From Rana temporaria (lineage: Eukaryota > Chordata > Amphibia > Anura > Ranidae), in NCBI RefSeq assembly GCF_905171775.1, contig NC_053495.1, positions 105,629,409 through 105,693,408 of the forward strand: a DNA stretch of 64,000 nucleotides. Direction: 5' to 3'. Below, one piece after another: positions 52,548-63,064 of this stretch (its first letter is position 1; each line of letters begins with the position of its first letter). The notes under the pieces were generated by a model that saw nothing but the letters and a program-made list of their open reading frames with translations, ran no database searches and was not told the DNA's origin. The position numbers and the translations under genes are program-made.

Positions 52548-53083
52548 AAATACAAAAAAATTCTACTCTCCAGCGAGGAACACCCACACGATCCTGACTC
52601 CACCGGAGAGACCCTAGGAATGCCGCGGCGCTAGCCTGACAGCTCTTATGTAGCTCAGGGCGGGGGTCACCCGTCACGTGACCCCATCCCCCCCGACACA
52701 AGGGGAAACGCTGGGCTTTCTCAGTGACGTGGACGCCCCCCTGAAGACGTGAGCCAATCATGAAACGCATAAGGGCGTGTCCACGCAACGTATAGTTTCA
52801 CAGAAGGGAGCATCTACCCAGGACTCACATAGCAGTTAGTTTGTTGGAAGGAGCCTCTAACTGAGTGAGCTGATGTATCTCTCTAGTGATACGTTTTAGC
52901 CAATTTTTATTCTGTAAGCATGTTTGGTATGCGGGGGTGTTTATTTCTCTAATAAAATGTTTTTACACTATATAGAGTTTCCCTTTGCTTACTTCCATGT
53001 ACGCGTCCATCCACTGACTGGAACCACTGCATATCGTGAGGAGAGCTGACAGTGTTTTTTCCAGAGAGGATCTTGTAAGGCAT
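52548..53083 (+). mobile_element. Probable Penelope-like terminal repeat with hammerhead-like motif
   Basis: A CTGAAGA (52741-52747) is followed by a short stem-loop and GAAAC (52762-52766), enclosed by GTGGACGCCC/GGGCGTGTCCAC pairing (52729-52738 and 52773-52784). This resembles a minimal hammerhead ribozyme (CUGANGA ... GAAA), as found in Penelope-like terminal repeats. Stem II is weak (GTGA/TCAT with one extra C), so activity is doubtful. Flanking text is shared with the foldback at 34410-34811. Boundaries are set by neighbouring elements. Confidence 0.55.
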
Positions 53084-53086
53084 TAT

Positions 53087-53797
53087 GGGCCAGATTCACA
53101 GAGATCTGCGGCGACATAACGTATCGTCTTTACGTTACACCGCCGCAGGTTTTTAGCGCAATTGCCTGATTCACCAAGCACTTGCGTGTAAACCTACGGC
53201 GGTGTTACGTAAAGCCGTCCGGCGCAAGCCCGCCTAATTCAGATGGGGCGTGTGTCATTTAAATTAGGCGCGCTCCCGCGTTCTGCGCATGCTCCGTGTG
53301 AAAATTTCCCGCCGTGCTTTGCGCGGAATTACGGCGCCCCGGCGTATTTTTTGAACGGCGATGTGCGTTAGGACGTTTCGTATTCCCGGACGTCTTACAC
53401 AAAAAGAAAAAATTGAAATTCGACGCGGGAACGACAGCCATACTTTAACATGGCTGTTCTAAATTTAAGCCATGAAAAAGCAGGCTTATGTTTGCGACGG
53501 GAAAAACCGACTAGCGACAACGTAAGAGAATGCGACGAACGCGCATACCTTCGTGGATCGCCGTAAACAGCTAATTTGCATACCCAACGCTGGAAAACGA
53601 CGCAAACTCCACCCAGCGGCCGCGGGAAAATTACACCTACGATCCGAAGGCGTACGAAGCCGTACGCCTGTCGGATCTTAGGCAAAAGCCGTCGTATCTT
53701 TTTTGTGAATTACAAATAAAGATACGATGCGGCAAATTTGAAAGTATGCCGGAGTATCAGTAGATACTCCGGCGTACTTTTTCTGTGAATCTGGCCC
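53087..53797. mobile_element. GGGCCAGATTC MITE
   Basis: Ends GGGCCAGATTCACAG and CTGTGAATCTGGCCC are perfectly inverted and flanked by TAT on both sides (53084-53086 and 53798-53800). The interior has ATTTAAATTAGGCGCGCTC and a GAAGGCGTACG/CGTACGCCTG palindrome near 53645-53670. The same termini occur at 4079 and in Harbinger 1. Confidence 0.9.
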
Positions 53798-53877
53798 TAT
53801 GAGTTTGGAGTCCGGTGAGTAGATTACCAAAAGGGGATCACAAGTGATGAAATCTTTATTTCACCTATTGTATCAGC

Positions 53878-54331
53878 TTAAAGTGGAGGTTCCATCAAAA
53901 AAACAATTTTGCTTTAAACTGTAGCTTACGACTAAAAAAGAAAAAAAAAAAGATTTTTTTTTTACTCATCTGGAAATGCCTGTTGCTATGCGGTCCCACG
54001 AAATCTGCCTTTGAAACCACCTAGGATTCTGACATCATCTCCCTCTAATGCTCCTGGGAAATGTGTGTCATAATTTCCCAGGATGCAGTGCGCTGTCCAA
54101 TTATCACTCCCCATCCAAGACTTCCAGGAAGTAAGTGCCTGTAGGCTTCACAATGCCCACAAGCAAAATGACAACGGTGTAGATATCGTTTTATAAACTA
54201 TCTTTTTTGAATATCTATGCAGATCGGCGGCGGATTGTAAAATAGTAAGTGACCAGATTTATATTATAAAATCGCAGGATGAAAGGACATACATTTAAAA
54301 AATGCTAATTGTGGTTGGAACTCCGCTTTAA
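53878..54331. mobile_element. TTAA MITE, family A, third copy
   Basis: TTAA lies at 53878-53881 and 54328-54331, with inverted ends AGTGGAGGTTCCA and TGGAACTCCGCTT. 53798-53877 to its left and 54332-54714 to its right are unclassified. Confidence 0.85.
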
Positions 54332-54722
54332 GCTATCCTTTGCTAGCATCAGTGTGAAGTATTTGGACTGTCACCTATTGATACGCAGTAGCTGATTACC
54401 TGGAATGTTTGTTTCTTCCTGGGACTTTCAAACACCTATTGTGTTCACCATATAGGGGACATTGAGATCGCATCTGATTTAATTTTTATGATGTCTTTCA
54501 TTATATTATTAATATTTTACTAATAGCAGATTATGAATACATAAGTTTTGTGGAATCTCAGATTTTTCTAGCGCTGTTAATGTTTTATTATTAGGTTTAA
54601 TGAGACATATTTATTTTCAAGATGAATCTCTAATTAGTGGGTTTAGTAGAATCAAGAATCCGTAACCCATCTCTGGGTTGTGAGAAAGTAAGGAGCCAGA
54701 TTAGATGGTGAATGGTCTAGGG

Positions 54723-55527
54723 CAGTGGTTCTCAACCTGGGGGTCGGGACCCCCTTGGGGGTCAAATGAGGATTTGCCAGGGGTCACCAAAGCCTGGGCT
54801 GTTCCTGAATCCTGCGGCCGCCCACTCAGCCTCTTCACAGCTGCCCATTTATTTCATGGCATAGCTGGGGGGCAGGGACTAGAGGTCAGCTTACTGGTGA
54901 GAAATGTGAAGTGGGAGGGGCTGGAGGAGACCCTATCTGCTGATTTCAGCATAGGTGTCACTGCTACGAGAAATCACAAAGTCGGAGATACAGTGAGTAA
55001 CACTACCTTGCCTTTAAAAGTCCCCACTATAGTTCTCAGATCAGCAGATGACCTTGATCAAGAGCACCTAAGTTGGCTGATCCCAACTCCCCGCCAGCAC
55101 TGCCACTGAACCCATACTCCCTACCAGGGAGTAAGAGAAGGAATAAAAATAGAGAATACATGGAAGGGAGAGGAAAAGAGGGGGAGGAACAAAGAAAAAG
55201 GGAGAGAACGAATAAGAGAAAGAACAATGGAGATGTCTAGAGAGGGATGGGGATAACAAACAAGAAATTAGGATAGAGAGAGAAAAAAGGGAAAGAAAGA
55301 AGAACAAAGAGAAAGAGTAGTACATCCTAAAATGCACTATAAGGAGATTTAATACTATACAAGGGACTCAGTGGGCGCTAAATGTCCGTGGGTTAGGGGC
55401 ACAAATTACTTGTCTTACCTTGGGTGCCAACAATCCACGATAAGAAAATAATTTTACCGTTAGGGGTCCCCACAACTTTGGAAATTTTCTCAAGGGGTCA
55501 CGGCACTAGACAGGTTGAGAACCACTG
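54723..55527. mobile_element. hAT MITE with Charlie-like ends
   Basis: Begins CAGTGGTTCTCAACCTG and ends CAGGTTGAGAACCACTG, a perfect 17-bp inversion, flanked by the exact 8-bp duplication GTCTAGGG (54715-54722 and 55528-55535). These termini are like those of vertebrate hAT-Charlie nonautonomous elements. The interior has a purine-rich tract at 55120-55320 and no transposase frame. Confidence 0.95.
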
Positions 55528-55535
55528 GTCTAGGG

Positions 55536-55771
55536 GGACTATTATCTTTAGCCTTCTTAATCTTCACCTTGTTCCAGAGCGGGGATTGGGGGCTAGTAGG
55601 TGTTGGTCATTTGGCTGATCCAGGTATGTTGTTGGATGTGTCCATATCAGCTTCCTGGGAGATAAACTTCAGGTGGAGAAGGAGTATTTAACTTTCTGAG
55701 AAATTGGAAAAGGAGTAGTTCTTTCCTTTATCGGAGAACTTCACTGCAAAAAGGAAGGCCTATTTGTATTT
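55536..55771. other. Unclassified sequence
   Basis: Spacer between the hAT element and the second L1. It ends with the target site of that L1. I recognise no gene. Confidence 0.4.
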
Positions 55772-55893
55772 AATAGAGGGGTAGTAGCATAGTTGGGGTG
55801 TGGCCTGCAACGGAGCCGGATGGTAGCTTGGTGAGAAAGCTCCGCTACCCACGAGAGTGAAACGGCACTAAACGACCTGAAAAGGACACAAAA

Positions 55894-57090
55894 TTGATCC
55901 CACGACCGAGCGATCCGATCCGGGCACCGGCAGGGAAGATGACCAACAAGCGGAAGGGCTCCGCAAAGCCTCAGCGACTGATGGACATGTTCACAGTGCC
56001 GAGGGAAGGAGGCAGGCAAGATGGCGCCGATGCGGCCTCGACACCCATGCCTAAACACCAGGCCAAAAGCAGCGGGGGAGCTCGCTCTCCCCATGGAGCG
56101 CAGATATCTCCTCCTGACACCCACCTCTCTACTCCTTCTCCCTCCGATAGCCCAGCAAAGACTCGGATGAGGCTGGGTGGCACTGGATGCGGCCCTGCAA
56201 TGAGCCCTGTCACAGACTCCGGGGATGATACACGTGAGTTACCAGATTCCATTGCCACCTTTACTAGTAATCAACCTGTGATGGACACTGTCCTCAGGGA
56301 CATGCTGGTGACACTGCGCAGCTCATTACAGGCAGACATGATGAACTGTATGCACAGGGTGAGTGGAGAACTCAGCGAGGTGGAGGGCAGAGTGGAACAC
56401 ATAGAATCCAAGATGGGGGAGTATGCCTCCACCATTAACAGCCTGGTGGATGCAAGTGAAGTGCAGGAGGAGAGTAGCGAATGGATTAAGAACAAGTTAG
56501 CAGACCTCGAGGACAGATCCAGGAGAGACAACATGAAAATAAGAGGCATTACTGAGTCAGTGCAACCCCTGGATCTGCGATCGTATGCGATCGACTTATT
56601 TTCATCTCTCCTCCCAGATCTTACCAACGTGGACCTTACTATTGATAGAATCCACAGACTACCAAAACCCGCCTTCCTCCCTGCTGCTATCCCTAGGGAT
56701 GTGATCCTGCGAATGACTTATTTTCATGTGAAAGAACGGCTCATGCAGGCGATGCGCAGAAATGATGACATTCCTTCTAGGTTTCAAAACCTACAATTCT
56801 ACCCTGATCTCTCCCAACATACCCTACAAAAACGAAGGAATCTAGGTACTATCACTAAAGCTTTGAGGAACCATGATATTCCCTATAAATGGGGTTTCCC
56901 CACTAAACTCGTCATCACTTATGGCGACAGATCATTCAACGTAGACTCAGTAGAACGAGGAATAGACTTACTAAAAGAATGGGAAATATTACCAGCTCCT
57001 GGTGAGAGTGACAAACCAGCCTCGCAAAAAAACGTTGTCATCCCTGACTGGAAGCAGGTTACACAGAAAAATGCCAGATCGCACAAGTAA
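55894..57090 (+). CDS. L1 ORF1 RNA-binding protein, copy 2
   Basis: Intact 398-codon frame, colinear with copy 1. It has the same basic N-terminus, coiled coil (ELSEVEGRVEHIESK), RRM-like start (DNMKIRGITESV) and C-terminal domain (RRNLGTITKALR, YKWGFPTKL). About 40 residues differ by eye. It has stayed open although ORF2 of the same copy is heavily broken. Confidence 0.9.
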   Translation: MIPRPSDPIRAPAGKMTNKRKGSAKPQRLMDMFTVPREGGRQDGADAASTPMPKHQAKSSGGARSPHGAQISPPDTHLSTPSPSDSPAKTRMRLGGTGCGPAMSPVTDSGDDTRELPDSIATFTSNQPVMDTVLRDMLVTLRSSLQADMMNCMHRVSGELSEVEGRVEHIESKMGEYASTINSLVDASEVQEESSEWIKNKLADLEDRSRRDNMKIRGITESVQPLDLRSYAIDLFSSLLPDLTNVDLTIDRIHRLPKPAFLPAAIPRDVILRMTYFHVKERLMQAMRRNDDIPSRFQNLQFYPDLSQHTLQKRRNLGTITKALRNHDIPYKWGFPTKLVITYGDRSFNVDSVERGIDLLKEWEILPAPGESDKPASQKNVVIPDWKQVTQKNARSHK

Positions 57091-57165
57091 CTTTTCTTTT
57101 TTTCACTTTTTTTTGTTGTCCTATACCAGGATTTATAAGATGTCTCGTGGGAACCAAAATGGTTC

Positions 57166-57576
57166 TTGGGCATGAACTTACCCCCACTAAAACCTGAGCA
57201 GCGTTCAGCTGCACCCGGGCATGGCCCTCATGTGATGTCTTCTGTTGCCATAGAAATGGCTGGTTGTCTAATGAAGTTTTGCTTAATCTTTTGTTTTGTT
57301 TTTTCGTTCCTTTCTTTTTCTTCTTGTTTTTGGATTCATTCAGACGTACACGTACCCTCAAGCTGGGATCTACCTGGGGACTCTACTCGATCTCCATCTC
57401 GCGGACTTAAGACAATCTCAACCTTCCCCAAGAGGTCTTGCCGACTCGGGACCACAGTGAGTAAACCCGGCTCCAGACAAACATCTTTACCTAGATCATT
57501 GAGAGGGGCCCTGAGCCTCCCAAAAATGGCTCTGCCATACTCTGCATCACCTCTCTCTACTTTTAATGGCGGTTAA
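57166..57576 (+). CDS. Small inter-ORF reading frame of L1, copy 2
   Basis: A 136-codon frame starting MGMNLPPLKPEQR whose stop overlaps the ORF2 start at 57566 by 11 nt, as in copy 1. It has the hydrophobic stretch FCLIFCFVFSFLSF. Two codons shorter than copy 1, so the indels kept the frame. The function is unknown and it may not be translated. Confidence 0.3.
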   Translation: MGMNLPPLKPEQRSAAPGHGPHVMSSVAIEMAGCLMKFCLIFCFVFSFLSFSSCFWIHSDVHVPSSWDLPGDSTRSPSRGLKTISTFPKRSCRLGTTVSKPGSRQTSLPRSLRGALSLPKMALPYSASPLSTFNGG

Positions 57577-60500
57577 GATTTTATCTATTAACGCTAGGGG
57601 TATGAACCACCCTGTCAAGAGAAAATCCTTGTGGAGAGAAGCCATGCTACACAAGAGTGACATTATATGCGCTCAAGAAACGCATTTCAGTAAAGAGTCG
57701 CCACCTCAGTGCTCTCATAGAAACTTCCCCAATGTATTTACTGCAAATGCAAACACTAAGACCAAGGGAGTACTAACGACCATACGAGATACGGTAACCT
57801 TCACCCTACATATGGAGTTAGCTGACCCTGGAGGTAGATACCTGATTTTGATATGTGACATCAACTCAGTGACTTACACCATTGTAAATGTTTACGCCCC
57901 AAATGCTCACCAGATTCACTTTTTCAAAAAGCTAATGAGGAAGCTACAGCCTGTCAAGAGGGGTCTTCTTTTGTTGTGCGGGAACTTTAATGCTGTGCCT
58001 GACAAAACCATGGATACAACATCCAAGGCACATAGAACTGGAGTGTCATTACAGGGAGCTGTCCATAATGAAGAATTATTTGATGTGTGGAGGTGTCTTC
58101 ATTCGGGGCAAAAAAGACTTCACCTTTTTTTCGGCTCCACACCGTACTTACACAAGGATAGACTTGTTCTTGACTGATTACATCACTCTGACCAGGTCTA
58201 TCTCAGCATCTATCAACGATATAACTTGGTCAGACCACGCCTCAATCTCTCTAACTCTTAAAGATGCTTCTCCCACCAACCGGTCCCCTGTGTGGAGGGC
58301 CAACACATTTTTGTTACAACAACCTGCTACTAGACTAACTATTGAAAAACATCTAAAGGAATTTTTTGATATAAATGATACACCTGGTCAAGACCCATTC
58401 TCCTTATGGTCTGCACATAAGGCATATATTCGGGGTATTCTTATCCAGCTGGGGGCTAGGGAAAAGAGGCAGCGGCATAAAAAAATCAAAGACCTCACAG
58501 ATTAAATTTGCGAGGGTGGAATATGAAAACAAAAAGCTACCCTCACAGTCACTATCTGCTACGCTTATGCAACCTAGAAGCGATCTCAGACTTCTCCTAC
58601 TGGAGGACTTTGAGAGGCTATCCAAAAGATTGAAAATGAACTATTATGCACAGGGCAACAGAGCTGGTAAAATGTTAGCGAATAGGCTCAAGGGCCGTAG
58701 GATTAAAGCCAGAATCCCCCATATACTACACCCCATGCACAAAACAAAACTATTTCACCCTCAAGATATGGCAGACGCCTTCAGCCATTACTATGGCGCC
58801 CTATATAACCTAAAGGATGATAAAGACACGTCCCAACCCACTACTTCATTGATAAATGACTTTCTAAGCAAAGTCTCCCTGCCTCAACTCTCCCCGTCAC
58901 AAACAGATTTTCTAAATTCCCCCTTTACGGTGGAGGAAATACAAAAGACTATAGAATCCCTGCCACCCAACAAGTCCCCAGGACCTGATGGCTTTGTGGG
59001 AGAATACTACCAGATGTTTAAACCCACTCTGTCGCCTTACCTCGAAAAGGTATTCAGTAAAGCTGCCGCATCTTCGTCCTTCCCCTCAGAAATGCTGGAA
59101 GCACTAATTGTGACCTTACCCAAGCCAGGGAAGACTCCTGACACCCCAGCCAATTTTAGGCCCATTTCGTTATTGAATAACGACCTTAAATTGTACGCCA
59201 AACTTATTGCCAGACGTCTGGTGGATATACTGCCCTCACTGATCCACCCAGATCAGGTTGGATTCACCAAGGGGCGTCAAGCTTCGGACGCTACGAGACG
59301 GCTAATCAATGTTGTTCATCTCGCGGAGGTTCAGCGAAGGCCTTCTCTGCTCCTAGCCTTGGATGCAGAGAAGGCCTTTGATAGGGTCCATTGGGGTTAT
59401 CTAGAACTGGTCCTTAAGAAGTTTGGGTTCGTAGGACCCATTTATACCGCAATAATGGCCCTATACTCAACGCCGTAGGCTAGAGTGTTTACCTCGGGGA
59501 CGCTCTCTAAACCCTTTGACATTACTAATGGCACTCGCCAAGGGTGTCCCTTATCCCCGTTAATTTTTAATTTGATTCTAGAACCCCTCGCTTCGTATAT
59601 ACGATCACACAAGGATATCAGTGGCTTTCCCTCCTCCAAAACAGTGCATACTATCAGCCTTTTCGCTGACGACATTATCCTAATGCTTTCGAATCCTGTC
59701 ACTTCCCTGGCTTCGGTACATGATACACTTCAACTATTTGGGAAAATGTCATACTATAAAGTCAACGAGAATAAATCTTTTATTTTGGGGATGGGGGTTA
59801 GCGCTAATTTGAGGCGTTCGCTCAGTTCATGATTTCCATACGCCTGGAGCACCGAAGGCATTAAATACCTGGGCATCACCTTATCAGCTACATCAAAAGA
59901 ATTATTTGCATCTAACTATACCCCATTCTTGGCCTCTCTCCCGGTCAAATTGCAGGAGTTGGCTAAGTCTGAACTACTGTGGTCAGGCCGCTTAGTGGCC
60001 TTCAAAATGATGGTCCTTCCGCAACTTATATACCTATTCAGGACCCTCCCCATTCCAGCTCCTAACTAATTTTTTACTAAAATCCAGGCCCTGATTAATC
60101 GATTTTTGTGGAAAGGCAAAAAAGCAAGGTGGGCATTTAGGAACTCTATAGCATCTAGAGGAGCGGGTGGGGTTGGGAATGTAGTGGTGAGAGATTACCA
60201 CGTGGCTGCCGTTTTGGCACAACTGAGGACTTGGTTCCCTGATCCGCCTTCCACGAGATGGCGGGAACTAGAGGAAACCCAATATACACACGGAAGCCTG
60301 CATGACCTCCTAATGTCGTCTGCACTACTAGTTAAACCCCCCGGTGGAATGTCTCCTATGATGGTTGCTTCTTTGAAAGCTTGGGATGCACTTTTGAAGA
60401 CATCCCAGATGCAACATCCCAGGATGTCCCTCCCAATACCGGTGTCGTGTCTCACTGGTGTCATCCCAGACTTAAATATTACTCACTGGACTAAAAGGGG

Positions 60501-61723
60501 AATAGTTAATATCTCTGATCTGATGATAGGTCCGAGTGGGAAGACATTTAGATCACTCCAGGTGGAGTTTGGTTTGAGGGAGACCGACTACTTTACTTTC
60601 TTGCGAATAAACCACTTTCTTAGGACTAGTCCGACTCTCTCGATCCAGCTCCCATGGAGAATAGCACTTTACCTCACCAAACAATTTACTAATATCAAAG
60701 AAATATCCTTATTTTATAATGTTATGAATAATAAGTTGATATTTACAAAGTCCACCAATGTAGCAGCATGGGAGGGAGATTTGGGTGTTTCGTACTCCTC
60801 AGAACAGTGGCAACAACTCTACGTACCACCTATACCTCCACCAGGAGTATTAATCTCTGGGAACTGTACCAGAAGATGCTACTAAGGTGGTATTTAACTC
60901 TGTTTAATAAAACAAAAAATACAGCGCACAGGGGTTGTGTGAATATCACTTTATAGTCTTAAAAATAGTAAAAAATGTATACATGAATTGTAGAAATAGC
61001 AGCAAATAGCACAAAGCAAATTAACATTATTATTTGTTCATTTGCTTTGTGCTATTTGCTGCTATTTCTACAATTCATGTATACGTTTTTTACTATTTTT
61101 AAGACTATAAAGTGATATTCACACAACCCCTGTGCGCTGTATTTTTTGTTTTATTGTTTATTGCCCATGTCTCCTAGTGGTTGACAGCTGCACGGGAGGT
61201 TTTTTGTTTTACTTTTTTACAACACAGAACACTGTGCATTACCGTTTCCATGGTGTAGCGCTACCAGTGGGATTTTTCTTGTTTAACTCCGTTTAGAATC
61301 TCAAAATTCAGTTTTCAGGTTTCCCCACTGTGTTGGAGAGGTTGTGGTTTTGTGGGAACTCTGTTCCACATACTGTGGGATTGCCCTTCCATATGTCCAG
61401 TCTGGGAGGAGATCTTTGCACTGGTTGCTCGAGTGGTGAACATGGGGGTGCCTATATCCCCGGGATTGGCGGTCCTTTCGTTGGGGATAGATTCTATCCC
61501 GAAAACCAGTAGAGCAGTTGTTTCCCATATTCTACTGGGTACTAGATTAGCTATCACTCGTCACTGGAAAGACCAAAAAGTACCCACGGTACAAGAGATA
61601 ATTGCAACAACTAATACACATATTGACTACGAACGGATGTTCGCAGCATCTCAGGGCAGATTTCTGTCGGCATGCGAGCGGTGGAGGTCGTGGACTGAGT
61701 GGCACAATGGGGAGCACAGTTGA
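57566..61723 (+). pseudogene. L1 ORF2, copy 2, multiply disrupted
   Basis: Homologous throughout to copy 1. The endonuclease start is clear (N9, QETH, YAPNAHQ), but GDFN has become GNFN (near residue 143), losing the Asp. Frame changes occur near 58110 and 58505, and stops at 59477, 59829 and 60067 interrupt it. RT blocks and FADDIILML (near 59664) are present. A foldback insertion at 60907-61281 separates the C-terminal Cys/His block GTLFHILWDC (61352-61723). Not functional. Confidence 0.95.
60907..61281. mobile_element. Foldback insertion with 14-bp target duplication
   Basis: Flanked by TTTAACTCTGTTTA (60893-60906) and TTTAACTCCGTTTA (61282-61295), one mismatch. Arms of about 115 bp (60907-61021 and 61040-61155) are inverted with one mismatch seen and an 18-bp loop. 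A further 126 bp follow the right arm. Copy 1 of the L1 lacks the insertion, which confirms the empty site. No ORF. Confidence 0.9.
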
Positions 61724-61802
61724 TGACTTTCTACTTATAGATTCAAATGATTGCATGAAAGTTTATATAGATATGGATCCAGACTGCACTTTTAGACACT
61801 TA

Positions 61803-62227
61803 TGCCGCATACACACCATCACTTTATGTGATGAAAAAAAACGACACTTTCTGTGAAGTAAAAAATGACGTTTTTGAAACTTCAATTTTCAAAGACGAAG
61901 TTGCCTACACACCATCGTTTTTCTCACAATGTTCTTGCAAAGTGAGGTTACGTTCCACCACATTTTACCATTGAAGTAGCTTCTGGGCATGCGTGGATGA
62001 AAAAACGTCTTACAAAACGACGTTTTTTGCTACACACGGTCAATTTCTGTGAAGTAAAAAGTGCACTTTTGAAAAACGACACATAAAATTGAAGCATGCT
62101 TCAATTTTTTTTGGTCGTTTTTTACAAGACATAAAACGACGTTTTCCCCCACACACAGTCAATTAAAGTGACGTTTTTAAAAACGTCATTTTTTTTCATC
62201 ACATAAAGTGATGGTGTGTACGCGGCA
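61803..62227. mobile_element. Harbinger-type MITE with TGCCGCATACACACC ends
   Basis: Inverted ends TGCCGCATACACACCATC and GATGGTGTGTACGCGGCA, flanked by TTA (61800-61802 and 62228-62230). Same family as 3496-3933, inserted in the 3' UTR of L1 copy 2. Confidence 0.9.
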
Positions 62228-62405
62228 TTAAGGTCTGTTTTCGTCTTCTTTTCTTTTTCCTTCATCCTCTTTTCTCTTTCCCTTTCTCTTCTCCCTCCTT
62301 TCCTTTTCCATCTTTCCTGTCTAATACTACTCTTCATTTACCCTTTGTGATGCCTTGACACCCTCGAGAGTGTTAAATGTGAGGGGCTCTGGGGCCTGCT
62401 GTCGC

Positions 62406-62432
62406 GGGTTGGGCGGATCGGGTTGGGGGGGG
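62406..62432 (+). other. G-quadruplex-capable tract in L1 3' UTR, copy 2
   Basis: Four G runs of three or more (spacers 2, 6 and 2 bases) on the transcribed strand, followed by a run of 12 or more G near 62471-62484. Position is equivalent to the tract in copy 1. Confidence 0.75.
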
Positions 62433-62752
62433 CCCTTCCGGGAGTACACAGTCTGATCCCGTTGGGGTGTCGGGGGGGGGGGGGCCTCTCCCTGTCGCTT
62501 TCCGTCCCTCCCGCGGCAGCATTGGCCTGGGGGTCGTTTGGACCCATTCAGGGCTTATACATAACGTTATGTATTCTGGTTACTTTGTGAGAGTATATGG
62601 ATGTACCATTGACCATATGCAACTACGATGTCAAGGTTTTGTTCTTTCTTTCTTTCATTTGATGTTGTTTACAACATACGATGTTCAATGTACTTACTGT
62701 ATGTATGTGAAAATTTAATAAAAACATATTGAATATAATAGAGGGGTAGTAG

Positions 62753-63064
62753 AACCCGCGCTACGGATCTAATATTCCCAAGATGCTGCTAGTAGGTATG
62801 TGCTATTAGTATAGGTGGCAGCCCCTATGTGAAATTCCACCTAGATGGAATGTGAAAAATTAATAAGGTTGGGATAGTAGGTGGTGGCGCCTCCTGTTAA
62901 ATATGTGAAAAAATATATATATATATGGATGTATATAAAAAATATGTAAAATGACAAAAACCAATGCTTAATCAATATATAGCTGTGATATGGTCCGCTA
63001 GTAATAATTAGCGTGATTTAAACTTTATATTATAAATGTGCAAAATCTGTGTTATGACAAAAAT
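62753..63064. other. Unclassified AT-rich sequence
   Basis: Contains a short (AT)n stretch near 62916-62926. It leads directly into the palindrome and may be part of the same element. Confidence 0.4.

Larger units (their letters stand above)
55788..62735 (+). mobile_element. Full-length L1-type LINE, copy 2
   Basis: Flanked by the 16-bp duplication AATAGAGGGGTAGTAG (55772-55787 and 62737-62752; a preceding T also matches). The order is 5' UTR of about 106 bp, ORF1, inter-ORF region, ORF2 remains and 3' UTR, ending AATAAAAACATATTGAATA. Two later insertions are nested: a foldback at 60907-61281 and a Harbinger MITE at 61803-62227. Same family as copy 1 but more decayed in ORF2. Confidence 0.95.
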
